Positions 1 to 9,437 are shown, counted from the stretch's first letter. The stretch is DNA of 54,487 nucleotides from Bradyrhizobium sp. 132 (GCF_023074185.1 NZ_JADPKY010000077.1:1-54487), one strand, 5' to 3'. The notes: generated by a model from the sequence alone, not told the origin. Program-made: numbers and translations.

Positions 1-143
1 AAGGATGATCGAGCAACATCGTCGTCTCCAGGTTGGGTGGTATTGCAACCTCAGTCTGGCCTCAGACTTGGTCGCTATCCACTCCCCATGGAATCTTCGT
101 CGCAAGGGCTCCTCGCAATGACGGCGGAGGGATCTTATAGTCG

Positions 144-461
144 CTATTCGGCTGCATCGAGGATGGGCGTCACCGTGGCCTTGAATTCCTGCACCGACGC
201 TATGCTTCGGGAGCGATAGATCAGGCAGGAGCAGCGCAGCAACGAGGCGAAATTATTGACCTCGCCGTGGTGGTCGAGCACCTCGGTGTAGAGCGTCGTC
301 AGAAACTTGCCGACGCTCATGTTCTCCTTGGCCGCGATCTCGTCCAGCGTGTCCCAGAATGCCATTTCCAGACGGATCGAGGTGCAATGCCCACCGATCC
401 GTAACGAACGGGTCTGGGATTCGTAGTCGCGTTGGGGCTGGTGCGCGAAGAGATGGCACAT
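144..461 (-). CDS. Ribbon-helix-helix domain protein (putative small regulator)
   Basis: A 105-residue protein whose central part (SLRIGGHCTSIRLE, then a helix-rich stretch with FWDTLDEIAAKENMSVGKFL) looks like the single-domain ribbon-helix-helix family of alphaproteobacteria (RHH_4 type): a beta strand carrying Arg/Ser contacts, then two helices. The start is well supported by a GGGAGGA Shine-Dalgarno sequence six bases before the ATG. The first 18 residues form a polar leader and the last 35 a helix-rich tail. DNA binding is inferred from the fold; no target is visible. It stands alone, divergent from mutL. Confidence 0.75.
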   Translation of the reverse strand: MCHLFAHQPQRDYESQTRSLRIGGHCTSIRLEMAFWDTLDEIAAKENMSVGKFLTTLYTEVLDHHGEVNNFASLLRCSCLIYRSRSIASVQEFKATVTPILDAAE

Positions 462-710
462 GGCGTCCTCCCGTCCTGTTGCCGTTTTTTCACGATGCTA
501 CACCGCAGCCCGGTACCCCACAATCGGGACCAGCACCCGGAGATCAATCCATCCGGGGTGCGCGATTTTCTCGAACGTCCAATCTCTTCAATGCGATAGA
601 CGGCCCTTTTCCCCAGCCCGCCACGTTCCTGTTGCCCAACACATGCTTTTGACGCAACACGGCCTATAGCGCTGTCAGCGAATCCAGATCGCAAGCCCAA
701 GATCGAGTTC

Positions 711-2513
711 ATGCCCGTCCGCCAATTGCCAGAACAGGTCGTCAACCGCATCGCCGCCGGCGAGGTGGTCGAACGTCCCGCGAGCGTGGTCAAGGAACTG
801 GTCGAAAACGCCATCGATGCCGGCGCGAGCCGGATCGACGTCTTCACCGATGGCGGCGGGCGCCGGCGGATCGGCATCACCGACGACGGCGGCGGCATGA
901 CCGCCAAGGACCTGTCGCTGGCGGTCGAGCGTCACGCCACCTCCAAGCTCGACGACGAGGACCTGCTGCAGATCCGCACGCTTGGATTCCGCGGCGAGGC
1001 GCTGCCCTCGATCGGCTCGGTCGCGCGGCTCTCCATCACCACGCGGCATGCCGGCGAGCCGCACGCCTGGGCGCTCAATGTCGAGGGCGGCGAGAAATCC
1101 GGGATCATGCCGGCGGCGTTGGCGCATGGCACGCGGGTCGAGGTCAACGACCTCTTCTACGCGACGCCGGCGCGGCTGAAGTTTTTGAAGACCGACCGCA
1201 CCGAGGCGGAAGCGATCCGCGAGGTGGTGCGGCGGTTGGCGATGGCGCGGCCCGAAATCGCCTTCACGCTGGCGGGCGAAGAGCGCGCGCCGGTGACCTG
1301 GGCTGCGGCGCTACCCGGCGTCGCCGGTCGCCTGACCCGTCTCGGCGACATCTTGGGGGCGGAGTTCCGCAGCCATGCCATCGAGGTCCATGCCGAGCGC
1401 GAGGGCGTCGTGGTCGCCGGCTATGCCGCGGCGCCCGCGCTAACCAAAGCCAACGCGCTCGGGCAATATCTCTTCGTCAACGGCCGCCCGGTGCGCGACA
1501 AGCTGATCCTCGGCGCGGTGCGGGGGGCCTATGCCGATTATCTGCCGCGCGACCGCCATCCGGTGCTGGCACTGTTCGTCACGCTCGATCCGCGCGAGGT
1601 CGACGCCAACGTCCATCCGGCCAAGACCGAGGTGCGGTTTCGCAACGCAGGCCTCGTGCGCGCGCTGATCGTGCACGGATTGAAGGAAGGGCTCGCGCGG
1701 GAGGGCCGGCGTACGGCCGCAAACGGCGGCGAGAGCGCACTATCTTCGTTCCGCCCCGCATTCACGCCGCGCCCGGCAAGCTGGGACTGGCGCCAGTCGC
1801 CATCCGCCCCGATGCCGTCTTTCGACGGTGCCGCCGCGCCCGCCTTCGCCGAGCGTGCGCAGGCCGCATTCGACGTCGGCGCGCCGAGCGCCGACGTGCG
1901 GATCGAGAGCCAGCCTGTCGGCGACTTTGTCGACCGTCCGCTCGGCGCGGCACGCACCCAGATCCACGAGACCTATATCGTCTCGCAGACCCGCGACGGG
2001 TTGATCATCGTCGACCAGCACGCCGCGCATGAACGCATCGTCTACGAGCGGCTGAAGGCTTCGCTCGCCGCCAATGGCGTGCAGCGGCAGATCCTGCTGA
2101 TCCCCGAGATCGTCGAGATGGACGAGGCCACGGTAGAGCGCCTGCTCGAGCGCAGCGAAGAGCTGACGTCGTTTGGCCTTGCGATCGAATCCTTCGGCCC
2201 CGGCGCGGTCGCGGTGCGCGAGACGCCGTCACTGCTCGGCAAGACCAACGCGGGCGGGCTGTTGCGCGATCTTTCCGAGCACATGGCCGAGTGGGACGAG
2301 GCGCTGCCGCTCGAGCGCCGCCTGATGCACGTCGCCGCAACCATGGCCTGCCACGGCTCGGTGCGCGCCGGCCGCAGGCTGCGGCCGGAGGAGATGAACG
2401 CCCTGCTCCGCGAGATGGAGGACACCCCGAACTCCGGCCAGTGCAACCACGGCCGCCCGACCTATGTCGAGCTGAAGCTGTCGGATGTGGAGAAGCTGTT
2501 CGGGCGGCGGTGA
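711..2513 (+). CDS. mutL: DNA mismatch repair protein MutL, endonuclease type
   Basis: 600-residue MutL. The N-terminal GHKL ATPase is complete: ELVENAIDAGAS (motif I, about residues 31-42), DDGGGM (motif II) and TLGFRGEAL (motif III). A Pro/Ala-rich linker covers roughly residues 330-420. The C-terminal domain carries DQHAAHERIVYE, which fits the DQHA-x2-E-x4-E metal site of MutL nucleases, plus late ACHGS and GQCNHGRPT motifs. It is therefore expected to nick DNA itself, as in organisms without MutH. It couples MutS recognition to excision in the cytoplasm. It converges on rsmD with a 9-bp gap. Confidence 0.97.
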   Translation: MPVRQLPEQVVNRIAAGEVVERPASVVKELVENAIDAGASRIDVFTDGGGRRRIGITDDGGGMTAKDLSLAVERHATSKLDDEDLLQIRTLGFRGEALPSIGSVARLSITTRHAGEPHAWALNVEGGEKSGIMPAALAHGTRVEVNDLFYATPARLKFLKTDRTEAEAIREVVRRLAMARPEIAFTLAGEERAPVTWAAALPGVAGRLTRLGDILGAEFRSHAIEVHAEREGVVVAGYAAAPALTKANALGQYLFVNGRPVRDKLILGAVRGAYADYLPRDRHPVLALFVTLDPREVDANVHPAKTEVRFRNAGLVRALIVHGLKEGLAREGRRTAANGGESALSSFRPAFTPRPASWDWRQSPSAPMPSFDGAAAPAFAERAQAAFDVGAPSADVRIESQPVGDFVDRPLGAARTQIHETYIVSQTRDGLIIVDQHAAHERIVYERLKASLAANGVQRQILLIPEIVEMDEATVERLLERSEELTSFGLAIESFGPGAVAVRETPSLLGKTNAGGLLRDLSEHMAEWDEALPLERRLMHVAATMACHGSVRAGRRLRPEEMNALLREMEDTPNSGQCNHGRPTYVELKLSDVEKLFGRR

Positions 2514-2522
2514 CTTCGTAGG

Positions 2523-3077
2523 CTACGGCGCCTTCAGAAACACGAACTCCGTGTCGTCATACGCCCGCCGCTCCAATTCCTCGTAACCCTCAGGCGTCGC
2601 GAACTGCGCAGCCTTCGCCTCTTCCACCACGAGCAGCGCGCCTGGCGTGAGCCAGCCGCCATCACGCAGGCTCTCGAGCGCCTTCTCCGCAAGACCGTTG
2701 CCGTAGGGCGGATCGAGGAACACCAGCGAGAACGGCTCGACCGGATGTGCAGGCCCGAGATCGGTCGCATCGCGGCGATAGACCTTGGTGACGCCGCCGA
2801 GGCCCAGCGACTCGACATTGTTGCGGAGCAGGGCGCGCGCTTCCGCGCCGTTGTCGACGAACAGCGTGAACTTCGCGCCGCGTGACGTCGCTTCGATGCC
2901 GAGCGCGCCGGTGCCGGCGAAGAGATCGAGCACGCGCGCGTCCGAGATCGGATCGCCATAGGCGTGCACGAGGATGTTGAACACGGACTCGCGCAAGCGG
3001 TCCGCCGTGGGGCGGATGTCGCGCGAGGACGGTGAGGCCAAATTGCGCCCCTTCAATCGACCGCCGACGACGCGCAA
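2523..3077 (-). CDS. rsmD: 16S rRNA (guanine(966)-N(2))-methyltransferase RsmD
   Basis: 184-residue Rossmann-fold SAM methyltransferase. Motif I is VLDLFAGTGALGIEA (SAM binding), and the catalytic N2-guanine motif DPPY occurs in LVFLDPPYGNG. The N-terminal MRVVGGRLKGR is the family signature. It methylates G966 of 16S rRNA in the assembling 30S subunit. The start codon is TTG, fixed by an excellent AAGGAGGA site six bases upstream that overlaps the end of the upstream pseudouridine synthase gene. The two genes are therefore translationally linked parts of one rRNA-modification operon. Confidence 0.95.
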   Translation of the reverse strand: MRVVGGRLKGRNLASPSSRDIRPTADRLRESVFNILVHAYGDPISDARVLDLFAGTGALGIEATSRGAKFTLFVDNGAEARALLRNNVESLGLGGVTKVYRRDATDLGPAHPVEPFSLVFLDPPYGNGLAEKALESLRDGGWLTPGALLVVEEAKAAQFATPEGYEELERRAYDDTEFVFLKAP

Positions 3078-3079
3078 CG

Positions 3080-5200
3080 CTAGTCCTCCTTCGGCGCCAG
3101 ATCGCGCTTGCCGTGATAGCCGCGCTTGGGACGGCGCGGCGGGCCGTAGCCACTGACCTCGGACTCATTGCGCTCGCGCGCCTCCTCGCTGCCGGTGCGT
3201 TGCACCAGCACGCGGCGGCCCTTGCGGTCGTTGATCACGCCGCGCTTGGCGGCAGGCTTCTTCTCGCGCGGCGCGTCGTCTCCCTCAGGCGCGGCAGATT
3301 TCTGCGGCACGTCGAACTGGGCACCCGACTTGTCGATGATCTTGTCGCCGAGCTGGTCGCGCAGCACGCGCGACTTGATCTCCTCGACCTGGCCTTCGGG
3401 GACCTCGCCGAGCTGGAACGGTCCGTAGGACACCCGGATCAGCCGGTTCACCTCGAGCCCGAGATGGGCGCAGACATTGCGCACTTCGCGGTTCTTGCCC
3501 TCGCGGATCGCGAAAACCAGCCAGACATTGGCGCCCTGGTCACGCTCCAGCGTGGCGTCGATCGGACCGTATTTGACGCCCTCAACCTCAATGCCGTTCT
3601 TCAGCTCATCGAGCTGCGCCTGCGTGACGTCGCCATGGGCGCGGACGCGATAGCGGCGCAGCCAGCCGGTGTCCGGCAGCTCGAGCGTGCGCGCGAGCCC
3701 ACCATCATTGGTGAGCAGCAGCAGGCCCTCGGTGTTGAAGTCGAGCCGGCCGATCGAAATCAGCCGCGGCAGGCCTTCGGGCAAATTGTCGAACACGGTC
3801 GGACGCCCCTCGGGGTCGTCATGCGTCGTCATCAGCCCGCGCGGCTTGTGATAGAGGAACAGCCGCGTGCGCTCGCGCTCCGGCATCGGCTTGCCGTCGA
3901 TGGTGACGACATCGTTCGAGGTGATGTCGAGCGCCGGCGAATTGATGACACGGCCGTTGACGGCGACGCGGCCCTGCGTGACCATCTCCTCGGCATCGCG
4001 GCGCGAGGCGAGGCCCGCACGCGACAGCACCTTGGCGATACGCTCGCCGGCCTTCTTGGGCTTCGGTGCTTCGTCCCGGCGCGGGCGGCCTTCGAAGTCC
4101 CGATCACGGCCGCGATAGGCGCCGCGACCGCCGAAGGCCGGACGTTTCTCGAAGATCCTGCTGTCGTCCTCGTTTTCGCGGCGCGGACGATCACTGTCGC
4201 TGCGCGGATGCTCGTGCCAGTCGGAGCGCTCGCGCGGACGATCGAATTTCGGGCGATCGCCGCCGCGCCCCCCACGCTCGCCGTCGCTGTCACGGCGGGG
4301 CCGGTCGAATTTTGGACGGTCATCGCGCGGGCGATCGAATTTGGGCCGCTCACGGAACGGACGATCACCCGATGGACGATCGTCGCGCGAACGCGAGAAG
4401 CGCGGACGGTCGTCGCCGCCGCCTTGCCGATCGTCGCGCTTCTGCCAGGGCTTGTCCTGACCACGGTCGCTGCCGCCAAAATCCTTGCGCGGGCCCTTGC
4501 TAAAGTCCTTGCGCGGCGGCCGGTCCCCGCGGGGAGCCGCATCGCGCTTCTGCCAAGGCTTTGAATCGCTGCGCTCGCCACGGTCCGGTGCGCCGCGCGA
4601 AAACTTCCGCTCGCCGTCGAACTTGCGCTCCGGACGATCGCCGCGCGGCGCGTAAGGTCGCTTGTCGCCAAATTTCGTGTCACCGGTCCGGCCGGCCGGA
4701 CGGGAATCGTCGCGATCCCTGCGCGGCGGACGGTCATCACGCCCATAGGACGGGCGATCACCGCGCGGCTTGAACGGCCGCTTCTCGCCATCGCGCGAGG
4801 GGCGATCAGAAAATGGGCGGTCGCCACGGGGCTTGAACGAGCGCTTCTCGCCGTCGCGCGACGGACGATCGGAAAACGGACGGTCTTCACGCGGCTTGAA
4901 GGGACGGTCGCCACGCGGCTTGAAGCTGCGCTCGCCCCGATCCTCGCCGCGCGGCCAGTCTTCGCGCTTGAACCTCGGGCGGTCGCTGAAATCGCGGCGC
5001 GGCGCGTCACCGTCTTCGCGGCGGCGGACCGGTCGGCTGTCACTGTCGCCGCGGGGCGGGCGGCTGTCGCCCTTGCCCTCAAATCCCCGCTTGGCGAACT
5101 TCTTCTCGGGGCCCCGAGCCTTGCCGGAACGGCCGCCCTTGGCCGGGCCACGGTCGCGCCGGCCGCGGGAATCATTGTCTTTGTCGCTGTCGCGAGGCAT
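3080..5200 (-). CDS. RluB/RluF-family pseudouridine synthase with ~385-residue charged N-terminal extension
   Basis: 706 residues, more than twice a normal RluB. The enzyme core starts near residue 385: an S4 RNA-binding domain (RIAKVLSRAGLASRRDAE), then the RsuA/RluB catalytic domain with the active-site Asp in GRLDFNTEGLLLLTND (Asp about 487). Residues 1-384 are low complexity, made of Arg/Asp/Pro/Gly/Lys repeats, including a 21-residue tandem unit (RGDRPFSDRPSRDGEKR core). The last ~85 residues are also basic. It probably modifies 23S rRNA; the extension may bind RNA or help phase separation, which is inference. ATG at 5200 is preferred over GTG at 5212. It is divergent from tadA and upstream of rsmD. 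Confidence 0.9.
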   Translation of the reverse strand: MPRDSDKDNDSRGRRDRGPAKGGRSGKARGPEKKFAKRGFEGKGDSRPPRGDSDSRPVRRREDGDAPRRDFSDRPRFKREDWPRGEDRGERSFKPRGDRPFKPREDRPFSDRPSRDGEKRSFKPRGDRPFSDRPSRDGEKRPFKPRGDRPSYGRDDRPPRRDRDDSRPAGRTGDTKFGDKRPYAPRGDRPERKFDGERKFSRGAPDRGERSDSKPWQKRDAAPRGDRPPRKDFSKGPRKDFGGSDRGQDKPWQKRDDRQGGGDDRPRFSRSRDDRPSGDRPFRERPKFDRPRDDRPKFDRPRRDSDGERGGRGGDRPKFDRPRERSDWHEHPRSDSDRPRRENEDDSRIFEKRPAFGGRGAYRGRDRDFEGRPRRDEAPKPKKAGERIAKVLSRAGLASRRDAEEMVTQGRVAVNGRVINSPALDITSNDVVTIDGKPMPERERTRLFLYHKPRGLMTTHDDPEGRPTVFDNLPEGLPRLISIGRLDFNTEGLLLLTNDGGLARTLELPDTGWLRRYRVRAHGDVTQAQLDELKNGIEVEGVKYGPIDATLERDQGANVWLVFAIREGKNREVRNVCAHLGLEVNRLIRVSYGPFQLGEVPEGQVEEIKSRVLRDQLGDKIIDKSGAQFDVPQKSAAPEGDDAPREKKPAAKRGVINDRKGRRVLVQRTGSEEARERNESEVSGYGPPRRPKRGYHGKRDLAPKED
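3084..3091 (-). promoter_or_regulatory. Strong Shine-Dalgarno for the TTG start of rsmD
   Basis: AAGGAGGA on the minus strand lies at the very end of the upstream pseudouridine synthase gene, six bases before the TTG at 3077. It decides the unusual start codon and suggests termination-reinitiation coupling. Confidence 0.8.
4765..4890 (-). repeat. 63-bp tandem repeat, two units, inside the RluB-like gene
   Basis: Two adjacent 63-bp units start at 4765 and 4828, and a partial third starts at 4891. Each begins (plus strand) with a G(C/G)GGCTTGAA block and encodes 21 residues. The unit length is a multiple of three, so copy-number changes keep the reading frame. Confidence 0.75.
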
Positions 5201-5319
5201 GAATAATCTCACTCAGGGGGTGGCCAGAAAGCATTGTGCGCGCTCGTTTCGAGCCGCATGCTCAGGCAAATTCGGTAAGCACTTCTGCTGAAGGCGCAGC
5301 TACTAGCAGGTTTCTCGGG

Positions 5320-5778
5320 ATGATACGAGGCTTGAAAGCCCCCTCTTTCATGGATTTGGCGCTCAGAACGGCCGAAAACGCCGGAAAGTCGGGCGAAGTT
5401 CCGATCGGATGCGTCGTGGTCCGCAACTTCGAGGTCATCGCCACCGCGGCGAACCGGACCCTGACCGACTACGACCCTACGGCTCATGCCGAGATCATTG
5501 CGCTCCGCGAAGCCGCCAAAAAGATCGGCAGCGAGCGCCTGGTCGACTGCGACCTCTACGTGACGCTGGAGCCCTGCACCATGTGTGCGGGCGCGATCTC
5601 CTTTGCAAGGGTGAGGCGGCTCTATTACGGCGCCGCCGATCCCAAGGGCGGCGCGGTCGAGTCCGGCGTGAGGTTCTTCACCTCGCCGACCTGCCATCAC
5701 GTCCCGGATGTCTATTCCGGGGTCGGCGAAAGCGAGTCGGCGCGGCTGCTCAAGGACTTCTTCCGGGAACGGCGCTAA
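5320..5778 (+). CDS. tadA: tRNA-specific adenosine deaminase TadA
   Basis: 152-residue CDA-fold deaminase. The zinc ligands and proton-shuttle Glu are in HAEIIAL, and the two Cys ligands are in PCTMCAGAI. It converts A34 to inosine in tRNA-Arg(ACG) so that CGN codons are read. The start is taken at ATG 5320, with GCAGG nine bases upstream, because family homology begins right after it (SFMDLAL). An upstream in-frame GTG at 5236 would add 28 residues unlike the family. Divergent from the RluB-like gene; its stop codon overlaps the stop of the convergent dehalogenase gene. Confidence 0.92.
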   Translation: MIRGLKAPSFMDLALRTAENAGKSGEVPIGCVVVRNFEVIATAANRTLTDYDPTAHAEIIALREAAKKIGSERLVDCDLYVTLEPCTMCAGAISFARVRRLYYGAADPKGGAVESGVRFFTSPTCHHVPDVYSGVGESESARLLKDFFRERR

Positions 5779-6680
5779 GGCGCCGCAAAGAACTCGCGCA
5801 GCGCCTTGGCGGTGACGTCGGGGTTCTCCTCGGTGAGAAAGTGTCCCGAATCCACCGGCATGCCCACGACGTTCGTCGCCCATTGCTTCCAGATGTCGAG
5901 CGGGGTGGCCGCGGCCTGGGCGATGCCGGCGTTGCCCCACAGCGCCAGCATCGGAATGGTGATCTTGTTGCCGGCGTCGAAATCCGCCTTGTCGGGATCG
6001 TAATCGAAATAGGCGCCGGCGCGATAATCCTCGCACATCGCATGCACGCGGGCGGGATCGCGGAACGGGGCGATGTAGTGTTCGAGCGCGCGCTCGTCGA
6101 TGGCGTCGAGCGTCTTCGACCTGGTCTGGCTCGCCATCTTGAAGCGCAGAAAGAACTCGCCATTGCTCGAAATCAGCGTTTCCGGCAACGGTGCGGGCTG
6201 CGCCAGAAAAGTCCAGTGGTAGATCTTCAGCGCATAGGCGCGGTTCATCCGCTCCCAGTAATTATAGGTCGGCAGGATATCGAGCACGGCGAGGCGCGAC
6301 AGCCGGCCGGGATGATCGAGCGCAAGGCGATAGGAGACGCGGCCGCCGCGATCATGGCCGGCGAGCGCGAAGTGCACGTGGCCAAGGCTCTCCATCGCCT
6401 CGACCATGGCCTTGGCCATCGCGCGCTTGCTGTAGGGCATGTGCAGCGCATCGCTCTCGGGCATGTCGGACCAGCCATAGCCGGGCAGATCGGCGATGAT
6501 CAGCGTGAACTGGTCGCTAAGCTGCGGCGCGACGCGGTGCCACATCACGTTGGTCTCGGAGAAGCCGTGCAGCAGCAACAGCGGCGGTCCCTTGCCGCCG
6601 ATGCGGGCGAAGATGCGGCCGAAGGAGGTGTTGATCCATTCGGAGGCAAAGCCGGGGTAGAGGTCGGCGAGATCGGACAT
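5775..6680 (-). CDS. Fluoroacetate (haloacetate) dehalogenase homologue
   Basis: 301-residue alpha/beta hydrolase. Counted from ATG 6680 (AAGGA eight bases upstream), every residue known to matter in the Rhodopseudomonas palustris fluoroacetate dehalogenase RPA1163 falls at the same number: nucleophile Asp110 (GHDRG), Arg111 and Arg114 (substrate carboxylate), Asp134, the halide pocket His155-Trp156-Tyr219, and general base His280 (SGHFL). The expected reaction is hydrolysis of fluoroacetate or other 2-haloacids to glycolate or hydroxy acid in the cytosol. No signal peptide. It sits alone between tadA and purD. The family assignment is strong; the physiological substrate is inferred. Confidence 0.88.
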   Translation of the reverse strand: MSDLADLYPGFASEWINTSFGRIFARIGGKGPPLLLLHGFSETNVMWHRVAPQLSDQFTLIIADLPGYGWSDMPESDALHMPYSKRAMAKAMVEAMESLGHVHFALAGHDRGGRVSYRLALDHPGRLSRLAVLDILPTYNYWERMNRAYALKIYHWTFLAQPAPLPETLISSNGEFFLRFKMASQTRSKTLDAIDERALEHYIAPFRDPARVHAMCEDYRAGAYFDYDPDKADFDAGNKITIPMLALWGNAGIAQAAATPLDIWKQWATNVVGMPVDSGHFLTEENPDVTAKALREFFAAP

Positions 6681-6866
6681 CTTGTGCATCCTTATCTGGT
6701 CAGCGCTGGATCTGCTCGGTCTTGAAGTGCCCAAGACTTGGGGGCCCCAAAACAAAAATCTCGAAAACAACCCCATGCACAGTAGCTAAGTTCAACACCT
6801 GCCTGCACAATTTTGGAGTGCCGACGGGCGCGGCCGGAAATTGCGCGCGCGTGCGAAAAACCGCTG

Positions 6867-8150
6867 TCAGCCCTTGGCCTTCTCTGCTTCCACCGCCTGC
6901 CAGCCGATGTCACGGCGGCAGAAGCCTTCCGGCCAGTTGATGCGGTCGACCGCCTGATAGGCGCGGGCTTGCGCTTCCGTCACGGTCTTGCCGCGCGCGC
7001 AGACATTGAGCACGCGGCCGCCATTGGCGAGGATGGCGCCGTCCTTCTCGACCGTCCCGGCGTGGAAGATCTCGGCGGTCTCGACCTTCGCGGCATCATC
7101 GAGCCCCTCGATGCGCGTGCCTTTCTGATAGTCGCCGGGATATCCCTTCGCCGCCATCACCACCGTGAGCGCGGAATCCGGATGCCAGCGCAGATCGAAA
7201 TGCTTCAGCTGCCCGTCGCATGACGCCAGGAACGCCGGCACGATGTCCGACATCATCCGCAGCATCAGCACCTGGCACTCGGGATCGCCGAAGCGGACGT
7301 TGAACTCGAACAGCTTTGGGCCCTGCGTCGTCAGCATGATCCCGGCGTAGAGGATGCCGCGGAACGGCGTGCCGCGCTGCTTCATGCCGGCGACCGTCGG
7401 CAGGATGATCTTGGCCATGATCGCGTCATGGATCGCCGGCGTCACCAGCGGCGTCGGCGAATAGGCGCCCATGCCGCCGGTGTTCGGGCCGAGATCATGG
7501 TCGAACACGCGCTTGTGGTCCTGCGCGGACGCCAGCGGAATGGCGGTCTCGCCGTCGCACAGCGCGAAGAAGCTGATCTCGCGGCCCGGCAGAAATTCCT
7601 CGATCACGACCTCAGCGCCGGCATCGCCAAACGCGCCCTCGAACATCATGGCGATGGCGTCCTCGGCCTCGCGCACGGTCTTGGCGACGACGACGCCCTT
7701 GCCGGCGGCAAGGCCGTCGGCCTTGACCACGATCGGCGCGCCCTGGCTCTGGACGTAAGCACGCGCATCGGCCGCGTTGGTGAAGCGCTGGTAGGCGCCG
7801 GTCGGAATGCCGAATTCGGTACAGAGCGCCTTGGTAAAGCCCTTCGAGCTTTCGAGCTGGGCGGGGATCTTGCTCGGGCCGAATGCCTTGATGCCAGCGG
7901 CGGTGAGGTCATCGACGATCCCGGCCGCCAGCGGCGTCTCCGGGCCGACCACCACGAGCTCGACCGCATTCTTTTTGCAGAAGTCGATCACGGCGGCATG
8001 GTCGGCGACGTCGAGCGCCACGCATTCCGCCTCGCGCGCAATCCCGGCATTGCCCGGCGCGCACCAGAATTTGGTCACCAGGGGAGAGGCTGCGATCTTC
8101 CACGCCAGGGCATGTTCGCGGCCGCCGGAACCGAGCAAGAGAATGTGCAT
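6867..8150 (-). CDS. purD: Phosphoribosylamine--glycine ligase PurD
   Basis: 427-residue ATP-grasp enzyme. The N-terminal signature [15 protein letters not shown], a glycine-rich ATP-grasp loop ([13 protein letters not shown]) and the C-terminal [10 protein letters not shown] motif are all present at the expected spacing. It makes glycinamide ribonucleotide from phosphoribosylamine, glycine and ATP, the second step of purine synthesis. Length is normal. It is a single gene, followed downstream by the dehalogenase on the same strand after about 190 bp, so co-transcription is uncertain. Confidence 0.97.
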   Translation of the reverse strand: MHILLLGSGGREHALAWKIAASPLVTKFWCAPGNAGIAREAECVALDVADHAAVIDFCKKNAVELVVVGPETPLAAGIVDDLTAAGIKAFGPSKIPAQLESSKGFTKALCTEFGIPTGAYQRFTNAADARAYVQSQGAPIVVKADGLAAGKGVVVAKTVREAEDAIAMMFEGAFGDAGAEVVIEEFLPGREISFFALCDGETAIPLASAQDHKRVFDHDLGPNTGGMGAYSPTPLVTPAIHDAIMAKIILPTVAGMKQRGTPFRGILYAGIMLTTQGPKLFEFNVRFGDPECQVLMLRMMSDIVPAFLASCDGQLKHFDLRWHPDSALTVVMAAKGYPGDYQKGTRIEGLDDAAKVETAEIFHAGTVEKDGAILANGGRVLNVCARGKTVTEAQARAYQAVDRINWPEGFCRRDIGWQAVEAEKAKG

Positions 8151-8230
8151 CGAGGGCTCGAAAAGGAGAGGTCTGCTGGACGCGAGGTCGCACGAATCAC
8201 GGCGGGTCTCAAGGGGTGTTGCCCCGAACT

Positions 8231-8282
8231 CCCCGTCATTCCGGGGCGCGCGTGCTCCTGCTGTCCATCTCCCCTTGTGGGA
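8231..8282 (+). repeat. Dispersed intergenic repeat, left copy flanking accessory patch
   Basis: Contains CCCCGTCATTCCGG (8231-8244) and CCCCTTGTGGGA (8271-8282). The same two blocks occur inverted at 11067-11141, so the DUF3800/recombinase patch lies between inverted copies. The rest of 8151-8442 holds no gene that I can see. Confidence 0.55.
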
Positions 8283-8442
8283 TAAGGCTGCTCATATACT
8301 TTCTGATACTTCAATGACTTACATCGTTGGGCGTCCCTATGGTGTCCCTAAGGGCTTTCCACGGCTCACCTATTTATAACAGCGCTCCACCGGGTCCACA
8401 CGGATTGATCTAGCATTTCCGAGCACGCCATAGTTGCGCGCT

Positions 8443-9300
8443 ATGGCGACTCAAATCCCAGAGCCTTACTACGTCGCTTACATTGACGAGGCGGGCGACG
8501 CCGGACTGAAGAAAGTACGCCCGATTGACGATGTGGGCGCGACGGAATGGCTTTGCCTTGGCGCGGTGCTAATCAAAGTTAAGTACGAGCCCGAAGTGAA
8601 CAACTGGGTTCGAGCGATCTTGTCAAAGGCTGGGAGCAACCGCGCCGACCTTCACTACAGGCACTTGTCCGCCTCTCAGAAACGGATTGCTTTGGGCGAG
8701 ATCGCTCAGCTCCCTTTGCGTGGCTTTGTTCTTGCGTCGAACAAGAAGAACATGCGGGGTCACCGAAATGAGCGAGCCGAGCGCGCTGGAGCCCAGCAAT
8801 GGTTCTACAACTATTGTCTGCGCCTACTTTTGGAACGGGTAACTGACTTCTGCTACCACCATGCAGCCAAAGAGCAGGCAAAGGATCGTTTCGTGAAGAT
8901 CCTGTACAGCGAACGCAGTATTCATTCTTATGCTCAAACAGCAGCCTATCATGAGCTTCTGAAGATGCAGGCAAGAGCCGGGGCTCTCGTCCTTACGAAG
9001 CGACGAATTATGTGGGAAGTTTTGGATTGGCGGCTTGCCCAACCAGTATCGCACTCAGCAAGTCCGGGCGCGCAGCTTGCGGATGTTGTAACGAGCGCTT
9101 TCTATCAAGCTGTGGATACGCTTCCGCCAACGAAGTGGAATAACGAATTTGCAAGACTGCTGGAGCCGATCATGGCAATGGAGAGCGGGTCATCCATGGG
9201 CTATGGCGTGGCTCTTCAGCCAACGCCCACGTGGAAAGCGAAGCTGGACACCAAGCAAAGGCAGATCTTCGAATTCTACGGCTATAGGTTCTGGCCATGA
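8443..9300 (+). CDS. DUF3800 domain-containing protein
   Basis: 285 residues. The N-terminal YYVAYIDEAGDAG is the DUF3800 hallmark (Asp-Glu-x-Gly-Asp on the first strand), and SPGAQLADVVTSAFY near residues 207-221 matches the family's late conserved Asp. The family is widespread on mobile elements and is thought to have an RNase-H-like fold; its function is not established. ATG 8443 is chosen over TTG 8434. Base composition is visibly AT-richer than the neighbouring purD and xseA genes, suggesting acquisition. The associated genes are the recombinase-like and small membrane ORFs on the opposite strand. Confidence 0.8.
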   Translation: MATQIPEPYYVAYIDEAGDAGLKKVRPIDDVGATEWLCLGAVLIKVKYEPEVNNWVRAILSKAGSNRADLHYRHLSASQKRIALGEIAQLPLRGFVLASNKKNMRGHRNERAERAGAQQWFYNYCLRLLLERVTDFCYHHAAKEQAKDRFVKILYSERSIHSYAQTAAYHELLKMQARAGALVLTKRRIMWEVLDWRLAQPVSHSASPGAQLADVVTSAFYQAVDTLPPTKWNNEFARLLEPIMAMESGSSMGYGVALQPTPTWKAKLDTKQRQIFEFYGYRFWP

Positions 9301-9437
9301 CGCGTGAAGCACTTCCGTGAGCAGCGCGCCAGCCACGGCTTAGACCGATGCCGAAGCCGGTTGGCGGTGTTCTTTGCGCATCAGGCACGCCCCTAGTCAT
9401 TTGAGGAGCAAGGACACACGCCCTCGAAGCTACCCTT

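Noticed and set aside
3032..4564. Plus-strand open frame opposite the RluB-like gene
   Set aside because: Open only because of the Arg/Asp codon repeats on the other strand; no recognisable protein.
4765..4930. Regularly spaced repeats that could be read as a short CRISPR array
   Set aside because: The unit is 63 bp, in frame, and codes for a 21-residue protein repeat; spacers are not unique.
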